NCBI GenBank assembly: GCA_029582265.1
Contig: CM055823.1
Coordinates: 23,447,290 to 23,511,289, forward strand
Source of the DNA: Zoroaster sp. YZ-2022
Lineage: Eukaryota; Echinodermata; Asteroidea; Forcipulatida; Zoroasteridae
Reading direction: 5' to 3'
DNA: 64,000 nucleotides
The notes beneath the pieces are model-generated. The model was given only the letters and a program-made list of their open reading frames with translations, was not told the origin of the DNA and ran no database searches. Each line of letters begins with the position of its first letter. The first letter of the stretch is position 1. The position numbers and the translations under genes were made by a program. Shown one piece after another: positions 1 through 11,026 of this stretch.

Positions 1-447
1 GGGAGAAGTGGGGCACGTTTGTCTGACCTCAGTTCTATGATTTCGTCAATGCCTGCCAATGCGCCTTCCCCTGCTGTTCTAATTGTTCATTTGGGTACCA
101 ATGATTTACTTAGTATTGATGTTTTTTCTGTTCGGCAATCTATTTCCATTTTTATGGGTGACCTCAAGGCTCAATTTCCTGACACAATTATTTGCTGGTC
201 CGATATTTTGCCTCGGGTTTTTTATTTTGGCGCCCGATCCCAGAAGGCCATGGAACAGCAGCGCAAGGTCATCAACAGGTGGGCTCGGGCTTGTAGTCGT
301 AGGATTGGGTGTCAGGTTTTGAGCCATCCACAGTTTGCTTGGACAGATTTGTCCCTTTACCGGTTTGATGGCATACATCTGTCAGAAGCTGGCAATGCCG
401 TCTTTTGTAGTGACATGGCTGCTTGTATTAATGGTCTGTCAAGGTAA
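1..447 (+). CDS. SGNH/GDSL hydrolase-like domain, 5'-truncated by window edge
   Basis: The reading frame is open from base 1, so the true start lies left of the window. The first ATG in frame is at 19. About 149 residues are visible. The motif HLGTND matches SGNH block III (GxND), and FDGIHLSEAGN near the C terminus matches block V (DxxH), supplying the Asn and the Asp-His pair of an SGNH esterase. The block I serine would lie upstream. A domain of this type, with a preceding G-R-S-G-x-R-L-S-D-L stretch, is known next to tyrosine recombinases of DIRS/Ngaro-type retrotransposons. The tandem repeats that follow directly fit the 3' end of such an element. The assignment to that class is inference, because no recombinase or reverse transcriptase is visible upstream. 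Confidence 0.6.
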   Translation, partial: GRSGARLSDLSSMISSMPANAPSPAVLIVHLGTNDLLSIDVFSVRQSISIFMGDLKAQFPDTIICWSDILPRVFYFGARSQKAMEQQRKVINRWARACSRRIGCQVLSHPQFAWTDLSLYRFDGIHLSEAGNAVFCSDMAACINGLSR

Positions 448-624
448 TTTTCCTTGTGCTTGTCCTTTTTCTTGGGGCGCGCTCTTGCGCGTTTGGCAGT
501 TTTTTGCAGAAAAATGACAGTCAATGTTACAATTTAACGCTTCAAACATGTAGCTCTAGTTTCAATTGTAGCAGGTTTAGTTTTATCAGGTAGTTTAACT
601 TTAAGAGCCATTGGTCGGGACATT

Positions 625-990
625 TATATAGTGCCCTTCGGTTTCGGAGGGGCTAGGTTACCTATCCCCACGTACATTCCGACTTGGGGAAATTCAAAGG
701 TTTTATTAGGTAAATGATATTCTACACTTTTAGTTTCGTTGGGGTGCGAAACTTTTTAACACTGCCTCTCGGTTTCGGGAGGGCAAGCTTACCTGTATCT
801 GTCCCCTCGTATTTTCCAACTTGGGGAAAATTACAATGTTTAATTAGGTAAAGGGTACTCTACACTTTTAGTATTGTTAGGGTTGTAAACCTTTTAACGC
901 TAGTGCCTCTCGGTTTCGGGGGGGCTAGCTTCATGTACATGTCCCCTTGTACTTTCCGACTTGGGGAAAGTCCAATATTTTATAGGTCTT
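625..990 (+). repeat. three diverged ~135-bp tandem repeats
   Basis: The core CGGTTTCGG recurs at 639, 770 and 911. Each copy is followed by a TACCT/TACAT block, a TCCCC block, an ACTTGGGGAAA block and a TCTACACTTTTAGT block. They lie just 3' of the SGNH-like frame and probably belong to the 3' untranslated end of the same element. Confidence 0.7.
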
Positions 991-1092
991 AATATAATCT
1001 ACTGATGTTTGTATATTTACATACTTTTACATTAGTAATACTAAGGCAAGGTGCGTATATGTATATTGTGGAGGTCATGTAAATGACCCGTA

Positions 1093-1110
1093 TCTGGGTC
1101 GGGCGACCCA
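1093..1110. repeat. 18-bp GC-rich palindrome
   Basis: CTGGGTCG and CGACCCAG flank a two-base loop, so the stretch can form a perfect stem. It sits between the tandem repeats and the short GGGCGAGGTAGTCC repeats. It may be an element terminus, but no function can be shown. Confidence 0.45.
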
Positions 1111-1145
1111 GCATGTTCATGTAAGTGTTGTGTTGTGAATTTTAT

Positions 1146-1304
1146 GGGCGAAGTAGTCCATCGGGCGAGGTAGTCCGTTATATGTTGGTAAGGGCGAGGT
1201 AGTCCTTGGTGTGGCCACTATTTTGTTTATGGGCGAGATAGTCCATAATTTATGTTAAATGGGCGAGGTAGTCCATAATTTATGTAAGTGGGCGAGGTAG
1301 TCCA
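1146..1304. repeat. six interspersed GGGCGAGGTAGTCC repeats
   Basis: The 14-base motif GGGCGAGGTAGTCC (with single changes such as GAAGTAG and GAGATAG) begins at 1146, 1163, 1192, 1231, 1261 and 1290. Its reverse complement supplies the last codons of the Gypsy frame on the - strand, so the junction between the two elements lies around 1305-1320. Confidence 0.7.
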
Positions 1305-2370
1305 TGATGTGATGTTTTGTGTGTCTGTTTAGCCGGTTTGCCCTGTGTTCGGTATCCGGCTCCTTGCCAGGGTAATTTCTTTGATTGCATTTGTTAAGGT
1401 TGTGTTGTGAAAAAATTAATGCAGTTTTTAGCTGTGGCGGAAATGTCAAAATTTGGTTGGTCCCCAATGTTATTGTCTGAGTATAATGTTCAGCGATTCT
1501 CTGTTCGTGGGATGTAGCTTGTGTATCCTTGTGAGGGTGGCGAGATATGTAATCAGCTGGGTTTTCGCTTCCTGGCTGATATTGTATTGTGAACTTGTAT
1601 GGTTGTAGACGAAGGCCCCACCGTTCAATCCGTAAAGGGGGGCGTGGTTTCTGCCAAATGTTAACGAGTGGCTTGTGATCCGTGATCACTGTGAAGTGTG
1701 GTGTTCCACGAATGTACATATCAAAGTGTTCACATGCCCATACGATTGCGAGGGCTTCGCGTTCCGTCTGGCTGTATCTGGACTCAACGGGCGTGAGAGC
1801 GCGACTGGAATATGCAACGACATCCCCGTCCTGTGTAAGTATAGCCCCTAGTCCGACAGGGCTTGCGTCTACTGCAATTGCAATGTCCTTTCGGAGATCG
1901 AAGTAAGCAACGTTCGCGTTCTCCTTGAGTGCGCTTTTGAGCGTATCGAAGGCATTTTGTTGTTCATGTGACCAGTTCCAGCTGTAATCTTTCCTGGTCA
2001 GGCGTCGTAGCGGTTCAGTTATCGAAGCATAGTTCTTGATGAACCGGGCACTGTAATTTGTCATCCCCAAGAAACTCCGTAGTTCCTGAGCATTCATTGG
2101 TGGGGATGCTGTTTTGATTGCCTCCACTTTCTTCGCGTCCGGAGATATCCCTGTTGGGCTGAAGACAAGGCCGAAGAACTGTATGGTGTTCACATTGAAC
2201 TCGCACTTATCCCAATTTAAAGTAAGACCATGATCGTGTAGGCGTTTGAGTGTATCTTCTAGTGCTTTGTCATGGTCCTGCTGTGCATTGGGCCCAGATC
2301 CAAAGCAAATTATGTCATCGGTAATGTTCCGTGCGCCATCAATGCCGGCAATGATGATGAAATGCCGATG
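1255..2370 (-). pseudogene. Gypsy RT (C-terminal) and RNase H
   Basis: This continues the preceding frame after a shift. It contains IAGIDGARNITDDIICFG (RT catalytic DD), FFGLVFSPTGISPDAKKVEA, the connection domain, and an RNase H with the patterns VDASPVGLGAILTQ, YSSRALTPVESRYSQTEREALAIVWA and VITDHKPL. The integrase that normally follows is absent. The last ~16 codons are formed from the short repeats at 1255-1304. They are a read-through tail, not native protein. Confidence 0.85.
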
Positions 2371-4072
2371 AAATGCCAAAGTTAAGTCGCTTATACCGAA
2401 AGAGTCCAACATGTGTGGCGAATGTTGTGATGGAGCGCGAGCTGGGCTCAAGCTGGAGTTGGTGGTAGCCTGAGCGTAGGTCGATCTTGCTGAAAACGGA
2501 TGCACCGTTAAGATCATGTATTAGCTCGTCTACTGTTGGTGTAGTGTGGCGCTCGCGTAGTATGGCTTTGTTTGGTTCACGCATATCTACGCAGAGGCGT
2601 ATGGAGCCATCTTTCTTGGGCGGGGTGACTATTGGTGACACCCAGGGGGTCGGTTCACCCCCCACATGTTCGATAATGCCCAGGTGTTCCAGGCGTTTGA
2701 GCTCTGTCTCGACTTTTGTTCGAAGGTGGAACGGTGTGCGCCGGTTTGTTATGGCTTTCGGTCGTACTGTCGGATCTATGTGTATCTTGACTTGTTTATC
2801 TTTTAGTTTTCCGACATCCTTGAAGAGTCCGGGGTATTTGTCCTTGCACTGAGTTTTAAGCGTAGTGGCGTGGACAACGTTGATGAGTTGTAGATTTGTC
2901 GCAGTCTCATACCCCAGCAATGAACCATGGTTTCCTTTTGCTATGAGGAATCTGTGGCACTGTATCTGAGCAACTGTCTCCACTGTAAGCTGGCACTCAC
3001 CCAGAATTGTTATGGGTTGTTCACTCCCATAAGCATGTACTCGGGATTGGCCGCGCTGTGCCATCTTTGGTGAGCCAATTCTAGCATAAGTTTGTTCATC
3101 AAGAATGTTAACGGTTGAACCTGTGTCAATAAGCAGCTTGACAGTGTTATTGTTTATTCTAACGCTGGCTCTGGGCAAGGAAAGTGCGTAGACTGTATGT
3201 GTAGTATTTGCGTGTTGTGGGCGAACAGTGAAACAATACTCGTCATCACTGTATTCTCCCGGAGTCGTACCATCTGGTTCGTCGAGATTGTGTACCTTCT
3301 GTTCTTGTTGTTTCTTGATACACACCCGCTCAAAATGGTTCTCTTTTCCGCAGAAGGAGCATTTCTTGCCCTTCGCTGGGCACCGGCCATCATGTGGGTA
3401 CGATCCACCACAGAAAATACATGTTTTGTCCCGTTTACCTGTTGTACCTGATGTATTGTTGCGTTTCTTGGAATCGGGCTTTCTGTGCTTCGTTTGTTTC
3501 GGTCCAGTGTGCGTTCGAGTTGCGTGTACCGTTTCGCGTTCCATTGTGGTTGCTTGAGCATCAGCGGTTTCCAAGGCCCTCCCCAAATTGAGTATGTCTT
3601 TGAGGGACCTGTCAGGCTCACGAAGAGCACGTCTGCGTAGTCTGTTGGATGAGCAGTGTTGTATCAATTGCGTGAGGAGCTCTTTATCTGGTTCGGCAAA
3701 CTCACAAGTTTTAGCGAGAGTTCGTAGTTCAGTAACGTATTCGTCTAGTGTTTGCCCATCCCTCTGTTTGCAAGCACGAAATGTGTAGATTTCCATTTGT
3801 ACGTTTTTCTTAGGCTTGAAATAATGATCAAGGACCGACCTGGCATCTTTGTATGTGTTGCCAGACCCAGGGGGCTTCTCTGCATCATAGATGTCATGTA
3901 CATGTTCACCTCCATAGTGCAGCAACAGTGCCTTTTGGCGGTTGTCGTCCTGTATGTCTAGTGCCACGAATAAGTTCTCTAGACGTTTCAGCCACTTTTC
4001 CCATCTTGTAGCCGCATTAGGTTTGTCGGCCTCATAGTCAAAGGATGGAAATGAGGGTAGGTAGTTTGCCAT
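2339..4072 (-). pseudogene. Gypsy gag-protease-RT (5' part)
   Basis: The 577-residue frame starts at ATG 4072 (MANYLPSFPSF). Residues ~1-170 are the gag region. Around residues 215-255 lie CIFCGGSYPHDGRC and CSFCGKENHFERVC, two CCHC-type knuckles. LLIDTGSTVNIL is the retroviral-type aspartic protease active site. The RT begins with the RLCVDMREPNKAI and FSKIDLRSGYHQL motifs. The frame then ends in nonsense after NFGISSA, where a small indel near 2350-2370 shifts it into the next feature. The encoded polyprotein would package RNA and copy it to DNA. This copy is probably inactive. Confidence 0.88.
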
Positions 4073-4140
4073 CTCGAAGGAAGGACCGATATGTAATGTT
4101 ATCCAGATGTACTCACCAGTACGCTGCGGTAATGTTGTGT

Positions 4141-6282
4141 ATATAGAACTGTAACGTGTGTATCACGCCACTCAAATATCACGTTCGCAACGCTGTGTTT
4201 GACACCGCTGTATTCTTAAAAGGTTCACAAAATATCCACTGACAATAGCGTACAATGTTCCTTGTTTCTTGGTTTATCCTCGTCGCCAGTGTACTATCCT
4301 TGTATCAATCGTAAAGGATGTAAATCAATAAACACAAACTGGAGAGCTGGTTGACTGAACGAACTGAGTAACTGTACTTTATTCCAAGTAATACTTTCCA
4401 TGTATCTAAATGGTGATGCAAATAGTATTGGACACTACAGGCACCCTGTTAAAAACAGAACCATATTCAATCTACACACTGAACATTTTTCTAATAAAAA
4501 AGGAGTACCTATATATAATACTATTAATAACCCTCGTCCAAATTTAGTTACTGTAGAGAAATTATTTATTTTGGGAAGTGCATTCATCTTAGATAAATAA
4601 TGCTGTCCAGGAACCTTTTTTTAAACATAACAAAAATTCACATGGTAGATTTATGATACATTTCTTAAAACACTGAGGCTTGAAATGGACATTTGTTTAC
4701 ACACTTCCCTGTAAAGATGTGAGGTGTTTTTCCTTATGTTTAGTTCCAAAAAGTATCATTTCACATTTATTCACAATACATTTATGAAAGCACTTCTGTG
4801 TGCCTCACATATTTAAAGAGAAGTTTGTAGACAAATGGCCATTCCAGTCCTCTATTATTTTAAAGAAATATAAGAAATATGTACTCAGTGAATGTTATTT
4901 GGTATACATGTACATGTAGATGATCATGTTTCTTGAGGATGATACATTTGATAATCCAGTAATTACCACTGTTACACTTGCTTTAAAATTGTATAGACTG
5001 TTTTGGAACATTCCCTGCACTTTATATTACTTTTGTGAATTAATAGTAGTGCAGCCCGTCTGACCAGGTAATTCCGCTTGTTTTCTGAGGGCCTCTCGAC
5101 CAATCAGAAGGCTGGATTTGGGTCACGTGTACATAATTAACATAATTTGTGGAGCCGGTGGATCGAACCATTTTTTACTGGAGGGGTGATTAAAATGTGT
5201 GAGGGACGTAATATTTCGTAAGATTTTTTTATAATTATGATTGATATTATATTTATTATTAAATTTATTATTATATTACGGTATGTAAGATTCAAAAGGT
5301 CCTTTATGAAATAAAAACCTAACATATGTAAGGTTAAAAAGGCCTTTCATAAAAATAATAACAAAATACCTACATAAAGTCCTATGAATAACTATGATAA
5401 TAAATGTTTACAAACGCGAATGGATCATTCCTATAAATGCAATGAGTCATCACAATTGAGGGGTTTTTCCCCCCAGTCTAGTTCCCCCAAATCACCAGTT
5501 GCAAATCCCGGCTACGTAGCAAAGGAGAGTGGAACAGACTATTTATATATGTACAAGTTATGTGCGAGCAGTGACTCAATTGGCGTGGAGTGTGAATGCA
5601 ACTATTTCCCCTGGTTCAATAATGTACGAATCTATAGACCGAACAGTGTCGCATGGTTCGTTGTCGTCTGTTGTCTAGCTGCTGTAGGAACGTGTTCGAA
5701 CAGGCCCGCGTTTATGAACGAACGAATCATTAGTCAACAATGTTCGCGTGGCCTTTGTACGTTCACGTAAACAACACGTAGTGACTGACCTTGGTCAAGA
5801 TTGTATTAGCACAACGTATGCAACGAAGGTATATGGAGGAAGGATGGTCTAACATAATTGGGTGTTTACAAAAATACACGTCTAAACAAGTACGTTTACC
5901 GCTGTAATTGGATCCCGACAGGATGACAACCGAAAGTTTAACATTCACTCTTGCGAATAGTGCGGCAAATTTGTCATTCATTAAAATAAAATCTATATAG
6001 CCTAGCTACACAAGTTACACCCATTAACTCATATAACTCAACCTGTATAAAATTTTGTGTATTGTTATGTTTGAAATGAACAACTACTAGCTGTTCTTAT
6101 TCTCTTCTTTATGGTTGTTTATTTTATTTTAGTTAGTTAAGTTTTCATATTTACGTGTATTTTTTTATTTTTCTTATTTATTTTTTAAGGTATGGCCCAT
6201 ATAATGCATTTGATCCTTTATTCTACATACATATAAAATAATACATAAATAATAATAGTAATAATAATAACAATAAAATAAA
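4141..6282. other. AT-rich stretch with no recognisable gene
   Basis: Several short frames occur, for example 4400-4600 and 5384-5770. None shows a motif, a splice context or a usable family match. Microsatellite-like ATA/ATT runs appear at 5225-5280 and 6235-6280. I see nothing that can be named. Confidence 0.5.
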
Positions 6283-8398
6283 CTAGAAATTCAGAGTTTG
6301 TGAACAAACTCAAGGTGTTCGGAAGTGACGGTAATTGATGTCCTCATCAATTGGGATCATTGTTAAAATGTGACTTAAGATTCGTCAAATGAGTACTTGC
6401 ACGCAATAAGTAACACTTAAAACATCGCTAGAAGGCGCTGTAACGTGTGATGAGTTCCAGCAGAGATAGTTAATTGCAACTTGTCATGACTTGTATCATT
6501 GAAATTGTGTTAATTGATACCACCTTCCTCTATTTGTAAGGTGCCTGGTACTTTGTAGGATTCGCCTTGTCTTCATACTAAAATTGTAGACAGTTTATCC
6601 AAGTTTGTATGGTCATGTTTGAATGGAATGATTGTCAGTGATTTTTTGTTAACTTTAGGGAATGACATCCTCTGTGTAGTCGTAGTCATCTGGGCAAAGA
6701 TAAACTAGTTGCATTGCTGCTGTACAGTTTTCAACTCGTTCAGGCAGAAATGATGCATGTTTCATATAATTTAGGAATATCTTATGTTTATGTTGCCAAT
6801 ATTGAACCATCTGTGTTAGTTCTGCAGTATTTATAAGCAAATTTTCTACAACTAATTCACGCAAGTTGAAATGCTTACAACATTTGAACAGCAATTAAAC
6901 ATAGTTCTACATTGTGATGTCGGAATTCACTTATATCTTTCATTTGGGCAAGCTGTAATCTTGGTTCCAAGACCTTGGTGTTTTCACGTCCATAAAACCA
7001 TCATACACTTATGTCATGAATCAAACATAGAGGGCGCTGTTTCAAGTTTAAGTTTGATTCGTCTAGGCAGGATCCAAAACTTGAACTTGAAACAAGAAGG
7101 TATTGGAACCAAGACTAGACAAGGTGCTGCACAATAGCTGTAATAAATACCATTACCAATATTCGTCCCTTCATCGTCCAGGCGGCCGTCCACATTCAGA
7201 ATAATGTGAAATTATTTTAATAATTGACCTTCCAAATGTATGTTTTCAGATGATGTTGTGATTCACAACAACTTTTACAAAGAAACTACTTAGTTTTGTA
7301 AATAAGGCATGTAATACCTCTCTGCATTTTATACGGCTGCTCTCCTATCTTAGTGAACACTAACAATTTACTTCAAACAAATGTTTGAAATTACACATTA
7401 ATTATGAACAAATTTTATATTGTGCTCACCTGTATAATTTATATGTAAATTCTGTAATTTTATGCATTCATTAATTCTGTAATTTTATGCATTCATTATA
7501 TTCCTTTAAAAAAACACAAGGTCTACAAATTCTAGTTTCATTTGTTATTTAATAAATAAATAAATAAAACGAAACATCATATAAATGTACAGTAATGGAT
7601 TTATTTATTTGTTTATTTCTTTTCATTTGTCTCGTCTGTTTTCAAAAAGTAAGTTGCCTTACTCATTTCAAAGAAATAGCTTTGGTATTGGCTTTTTCAA
7701 CAGCCCTTTCCATTCGTACAAAATGACACTGCAGTATTAAGTTAATACGATCTATGGTTTTAGAAATATTGTAGCGCATCCGTTATTGGCTTAAACGCCC
7801 AACCACACATCTATAAAATATATTTTATCCTGCAAGAGCTTTAGCCTGTGAAACCGCAAACGTCCCCGTGAAGACCGCCAGCTGTTTTCCAGTAGATAAC
7901 GATCTCAGTATCTGCGGTTTGTAAACAATGGGCCCCAGAACCACGAGTGTCTGGTGTGTGTTAAGTCAATGGGATTTTGGCCCAGAAAAGGAATTTTGAA
8001 GAAAAAAAACAAATCAAAACTTTGACCTTCCGGTACGACCGGAAGCAAATGTCAGACGATTTTGACGTTAGATTTTCAAATGTTGCCTAAGCCTTGATCT
8101 ATCAGATCCCAGACTATGAACATCATAGCTTTAGTATATTTTGATATACAGTCGATAGCAAATGGTCATTTTTTTAACTTAAATGGCTTGTAATTTGATA
8201 CCTGATGACGTGATCATGACGTAACTAGATTCATCTACATGATAAGGTCTTTATATGTGTGAAGTTTCAAGGTTGTGTGATATTGTTAACTTGCACTTTC
8301 GATGTAGAGAAGAGTTAAGGAGAAGAAGAAGAAGAAGAAGTAACAAAAAAAAACACGGAACAATAACAATAGTTGTTCGGCTGAAAAGCCGAACACCT
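6283..8398 (-). mobile_element. Helentron-like non-autonomous element, interrupted copy
   Basis: Read on the - strand, this matches the clean copy at 15582-16451 from its 5' terminus (AGGTGTTCGG and the adjoining GTTCGGC..GCCGAAC palindrome, at 8398) to its 3' terminus (gagtttgt-ga-acaaactc hairpin, then CTAG at 6283-6286). Both copies share the trinucleotide run near 8320-8340 and the stem around 6335-6355. Bases 6383-7637 are absent from the other copy and represent a later insertion. No coding sequence belongs to the element. Confidence 0.72.
6383..7637. mobile_element. 1.25-kb insertion inside the Helentron-like copy
   Basis: Its limits come from direct comparison with the uninterrupted copy, which reads straight from TTAAGATT to GTTTTCAAAA. 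The insert begins CGTCAAATGAG and ends TCATTTGTCTCGTCT, so CAAATGA and TCATTTG form short inverted ends. A weak - strand frame of 79 codons (6655-6894) has no recognisable domain. An internal inverted pair (around 6957-6981 and 7098-7118) shares TTGGTTCCAAG / TTGGAACCAAG. No class can be assigned. Confidence 0.55.
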
Positions 8399-8402
8399 AA
8401 TA

Positions 8403-8870
8403 AATAGTTTGGAAAAAATCATAAGAAAAATAAACTAGTAATAAAAGAAAATAATAAGTATATCATCACCCAGTTTGTGTTGAGTCGGGGTTTTCCAAAG
8501 ATGACGTCACATACTACAACACAAGTTAACAGGCGTGTCGGAACTTGTTCTCAGTAATGGCGGGAAGTTGGAAATACGTGATTCATTTATAATTAGTGAT
8601 AAACACGGGAACTTAATTATTTCAATGCAGGAAAATCGTTCAGAAAGAAAGACATTAAAAACAATTTTTGTTTATGTTATCAGTGTTTGAAGTAACCTGT
8701 GATTAAATGAAATCTGAATTAAAATATTATAATAATAATAACAATCAAATAAATAAATAATTTGGAAAAAAATCATAAGAAAAAATAAACTAATACTAGT
8801 AATAGTAATAAATGAAAAAAAAAAATATATATATCATCGCCCAGTCTGTGTTGAGTCGGGGTTTTCATAA
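8403..8870. repeat. direct repeat pair, ~345 bp apart
   Basis: The blocks at about 8403-8500 and 8748-8870 share TTTGGAAAAAATCATAAGAA, an ATAAACTA block and TGTGTTGAGTCGGGGTTTTC. This points to a tandem duplication of roughly 345 bp next to the Helentron-like element. Confidence 0.65.
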
Positions 8871-9079
8871 TAAATGAAATTCATTTTTTGTTTGATTGTC
8901 CATTATACATCTAGGAATTGTATGTTTGCTGATATTATCAAAACAAATGATCACTTTGAGTTTTTAACTGTCTAAGAAAGACTTAATTTTCAAGTCTTAT
9001 GAACTCTTCAGATGAAGTTACCATTTACTTTGTTAAATAAAAATTAAAAAATGAATGCTTTCTGTAAACACTCCTACCA

Positions 9080-9532
9080 ATGCGATTGTTATTATTTATT
9101 GTTCTGTGTAATGATGTAACCTGCCCCGGAGTAAAGAGGTATGTTCCAGTAAAGCTTGTGTATGCTGCTCAGGAACAACTAGGCTGTGAAGGATGTGAGG
9201 ATAACTGGCCCAGTATGTATGATCATGAGTGTGTGTTTTTCGGTATGCCTCCGCCATGCCGTCTTTATGACTATGTATCTGATTATTACGAAGAAGCGGT
9301 GGAGCTTGTAGACGCGGACAAAGTTGTTGACGTTCTTGACGCAGTCAACACCTATCTAAATGTTAGTGAATCAAGCGACGAGGGATTGAACATTGATAAA
9401 CATTCTATGATTAGGGAAATCCTAAATGAGTGGAGGGCGGACCCTGACGACATTGCCCGTTCGTTCTACTCTACGTTTTTTAACAATTTAACGGAACTGA
9501 TTGGTAGCACTATTGAACAATTGGATGCATAA
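9080..9532 (+). CDS. uncharacterised 150-residue protein with Cys/His cluster
   Basis: The frame is intact, with ATG at 9080 and TAA at 9530-9532. Residues 1-12 are hydrophobic (MRLLLFIVL) but too short and poorly shaped to call a signal peptide with confidence. Residues ~33-52 hold GCEGCEDNWPS, then H-E-C, a C-x2-C..H-x-C arrangement that could bind zinc. The rest is acidic and predicted helical (VDADKVVDVLDAVNTYL). Convergent orientation with the protease gene and proximity suggest it belongs to the Polinton-like fragment. I do not recognise the family, and codon-level support is limited to the open frame. Confidence 0.55.
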   Translation: MRLLLFIVLCNDVTCPGVKRYVPVKLVYAAQEQLGCEGCEDNWPSMYDHECVFFGMPPPCRLYDYVSDYYEEAVELVDADKVVDVLDAVNTYLNVSESSDEGLNIDKHSMIREILNEWRADPDDIARSFYSTFFNNLTELIGSTIEQLDA

Positions 9533-10180
9533 TGTATCGTTTACTTTGAGATGTCTCCATTGAACAAGTTTATTGTGTGAAATCGTTTTATTCTTTTATT
9601 TGTTTATTAATATTGCTAATGGATTGATTAGAATTAAAGTGTTTTTTTTAAATGTAATATTGTAATTGGTTTTGAAAATATCAGTGATGTCCTTTAAATT
9701 AATAAATAAACAACAATCATAACATTGTGTGTATTACTTTTGTTGAAATGGTTTAAAAATAAATGTGAAGAAATATAACATTGTGTATTTGTGTGTTTTA
9801 TTTTGGTGTCATTGTATGTAAAGACACAGATTAGTGTTTGTGTCGAGAATGGGTAGGGTAGAAGAGGGTAAAGGGTTGTCGTTATGTCATAGGGTATTAC
9901 AATGGAGTTGGATAGGGTTAACGATAGGAGTTGGATAGGGGTAAATACAAACACGCATAATAAAAGACGGCATAATAAAAGACGACAAGAGGTGCCTAAA
10001 ACCAACCGGAATTCATCAGAATTCCTTTAGTGGTCAACGGGCGATATACAGTTTCAAGTATTTTATTCATCATCAAAACATACAATATATTACAAATTTA
10101 TGAAATGGTGATTATCAATAAAATTAAAGAACAAAATTATAACGCATCAGCTAACTACGGTTCTTTAAACAAAACAAACC
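9533..10180. other. gap between convergent genes
   Basis: No gene is seen. The stretch is AT-rich, with AATAAA-type signals near 9703 and 9760. It contains GTTGGATAGGG repeated twice near 9906-9940 and TAATAAAAGACG repeated twice at 9958-9984. It looks like the shared 3' region of two converging genes. Confidence 0.4.
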
Positions 10181-10594
10181 CTACTTGGTAAAAGAAACTT
10201 GATGTAACAAAGCCCTAGATATTTGACGTATAATAAATTGTTCGTCATACACTTCTGTTTTAATACGAGGAAAGTGTTTCCTAATAAAGTTATTTACATC
10301 CAAATCATTATCCTTTGTATCCGACGAAAACATTTTGTTAATCTTGTTCATGCTCAATTCTCGGCATCGATGTAAAAGGAAGAAGATGACGTACTGTCCA
10401 CAGACGGTTGACAAAGGTCCCTGAAGACGGTGTGTGTTATAGATGGTGTATTTCACATTCTTTTGAAGGAAATGTTCAATCTGCGGTACCTTGGGATGTA
10501 GTCCGTATGAATCAAAATATTCACCCACACCATCTCGTGTAATGTAGATTGCCACCCAGTGTTCTCCTGGCTTATCCGCAGGGTCTGGTGTTTT
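10181..10594 (-). pseudogene. adenain-like cysteine protease (Polinton PRO), broken 5' end
   Basis: The C-terminal 124 residues begin at ATG 10555. The same frame runs upstream through GEHWVAIYI, which carries the catalytic His of adenovirus-type proteases, to about 10594. Next come FDSYGLHP and GPLSTVCGQYVIFFLLHRC, the nucleophile-Cys region. A stop codon lies just upstream of the visible frame, and the usual N-terminal ~60 residues are not readable, so the gene is decayed or frameshifted. In intact Polintons this protease matures capsid proteins. Family assignment is from the His/Cys motif order. Loss of function is inferred from the stop. Confidence 0.8.
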
Positions 10595-11026
10595 GGATTA
10601 TATTTCCGCTTCAATGAACTGCTCAGGAACTTGGAATTTCGTTGCGTGTACTGTCAACGAAACCGTAAATGAAGTCGGATATTAGGGCTCATAATACAGT
10701 TGTCTATCTTACATGAAACAACGGCCCGCTTTAGAATGTCAGGCCTGTAGTTCACAATACACTGTCTATTTAAAGATGAATAGAAAGTCACCCAGAAGTT
10801 TAGAACCCATGCAGAGGCACTCATTTTCTTCGAAATTAAGTTGTCACTGCCCTTGATGTAACGTAATAGTGTAAAATAACCATAAAGGATTACTGTAAGA
10901 CTAACATAGGTGGCTATTTTATAGATTTTTTTTTTGTTCTACCAAAAAAACAACACTATTATAGATTTTTTTTAATTTTTTTTTTAAAATTAGAATAGTC
11001 TTTCTGAAACATCTGGTCTTTCATCA
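10595..11026. other. probable decayed coding sequence, unassigned
   Basis: No open frame over 60 codons remains. Upstream of the protease the - strand has broken frames that do not match a recognisable N-terminal protease half. Poly-T/A runs occur at 10925-10990. Confidence 0.35.

Larger units (their letters stand above)
1255..4140 (-). mobile_element. Ty3/Gypsy retrotransposon, 3'-truncated and frameshifted
   Basis: This is a - strand element with gag zinc knuckles, aspartic protease, reverse transcriptase and RNase H in Gypsy order. No integrase follows the RNase H: the frame runs into the GGGCGAGGTAGTCC repeats and ends. I found no pair of LTRs, target duplication or primer-binding site. 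The copy is therefore truncated at its 3' side and shifted once in the RT. It is a different lineage from the intact Gypsy at 38555-43275, because it has different gag and protease motifs and the RT box is ITDDII rather than IVDDIL. Confidence 0.85.

Noticed and set aside
2487..3961. Several + strand frames across the first Gypsy element
   Set aside because: All are antisense shadows of gag-pol, and the - strand frame carries the protease and RT motifs.
4141..4390. A possible 5' LTR of the first Gypsy element
   Set aside because: No matching second copy exists in the window and no TG..CA-type borders or target duplication could be defined.
9694..10005. 103-codon - strand frame between the Polinton-like genes
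   Set aside because: It is a hydrophobic, low-complexity translation of an AT-rich repeat region, with no motif and no conserved neighbour.
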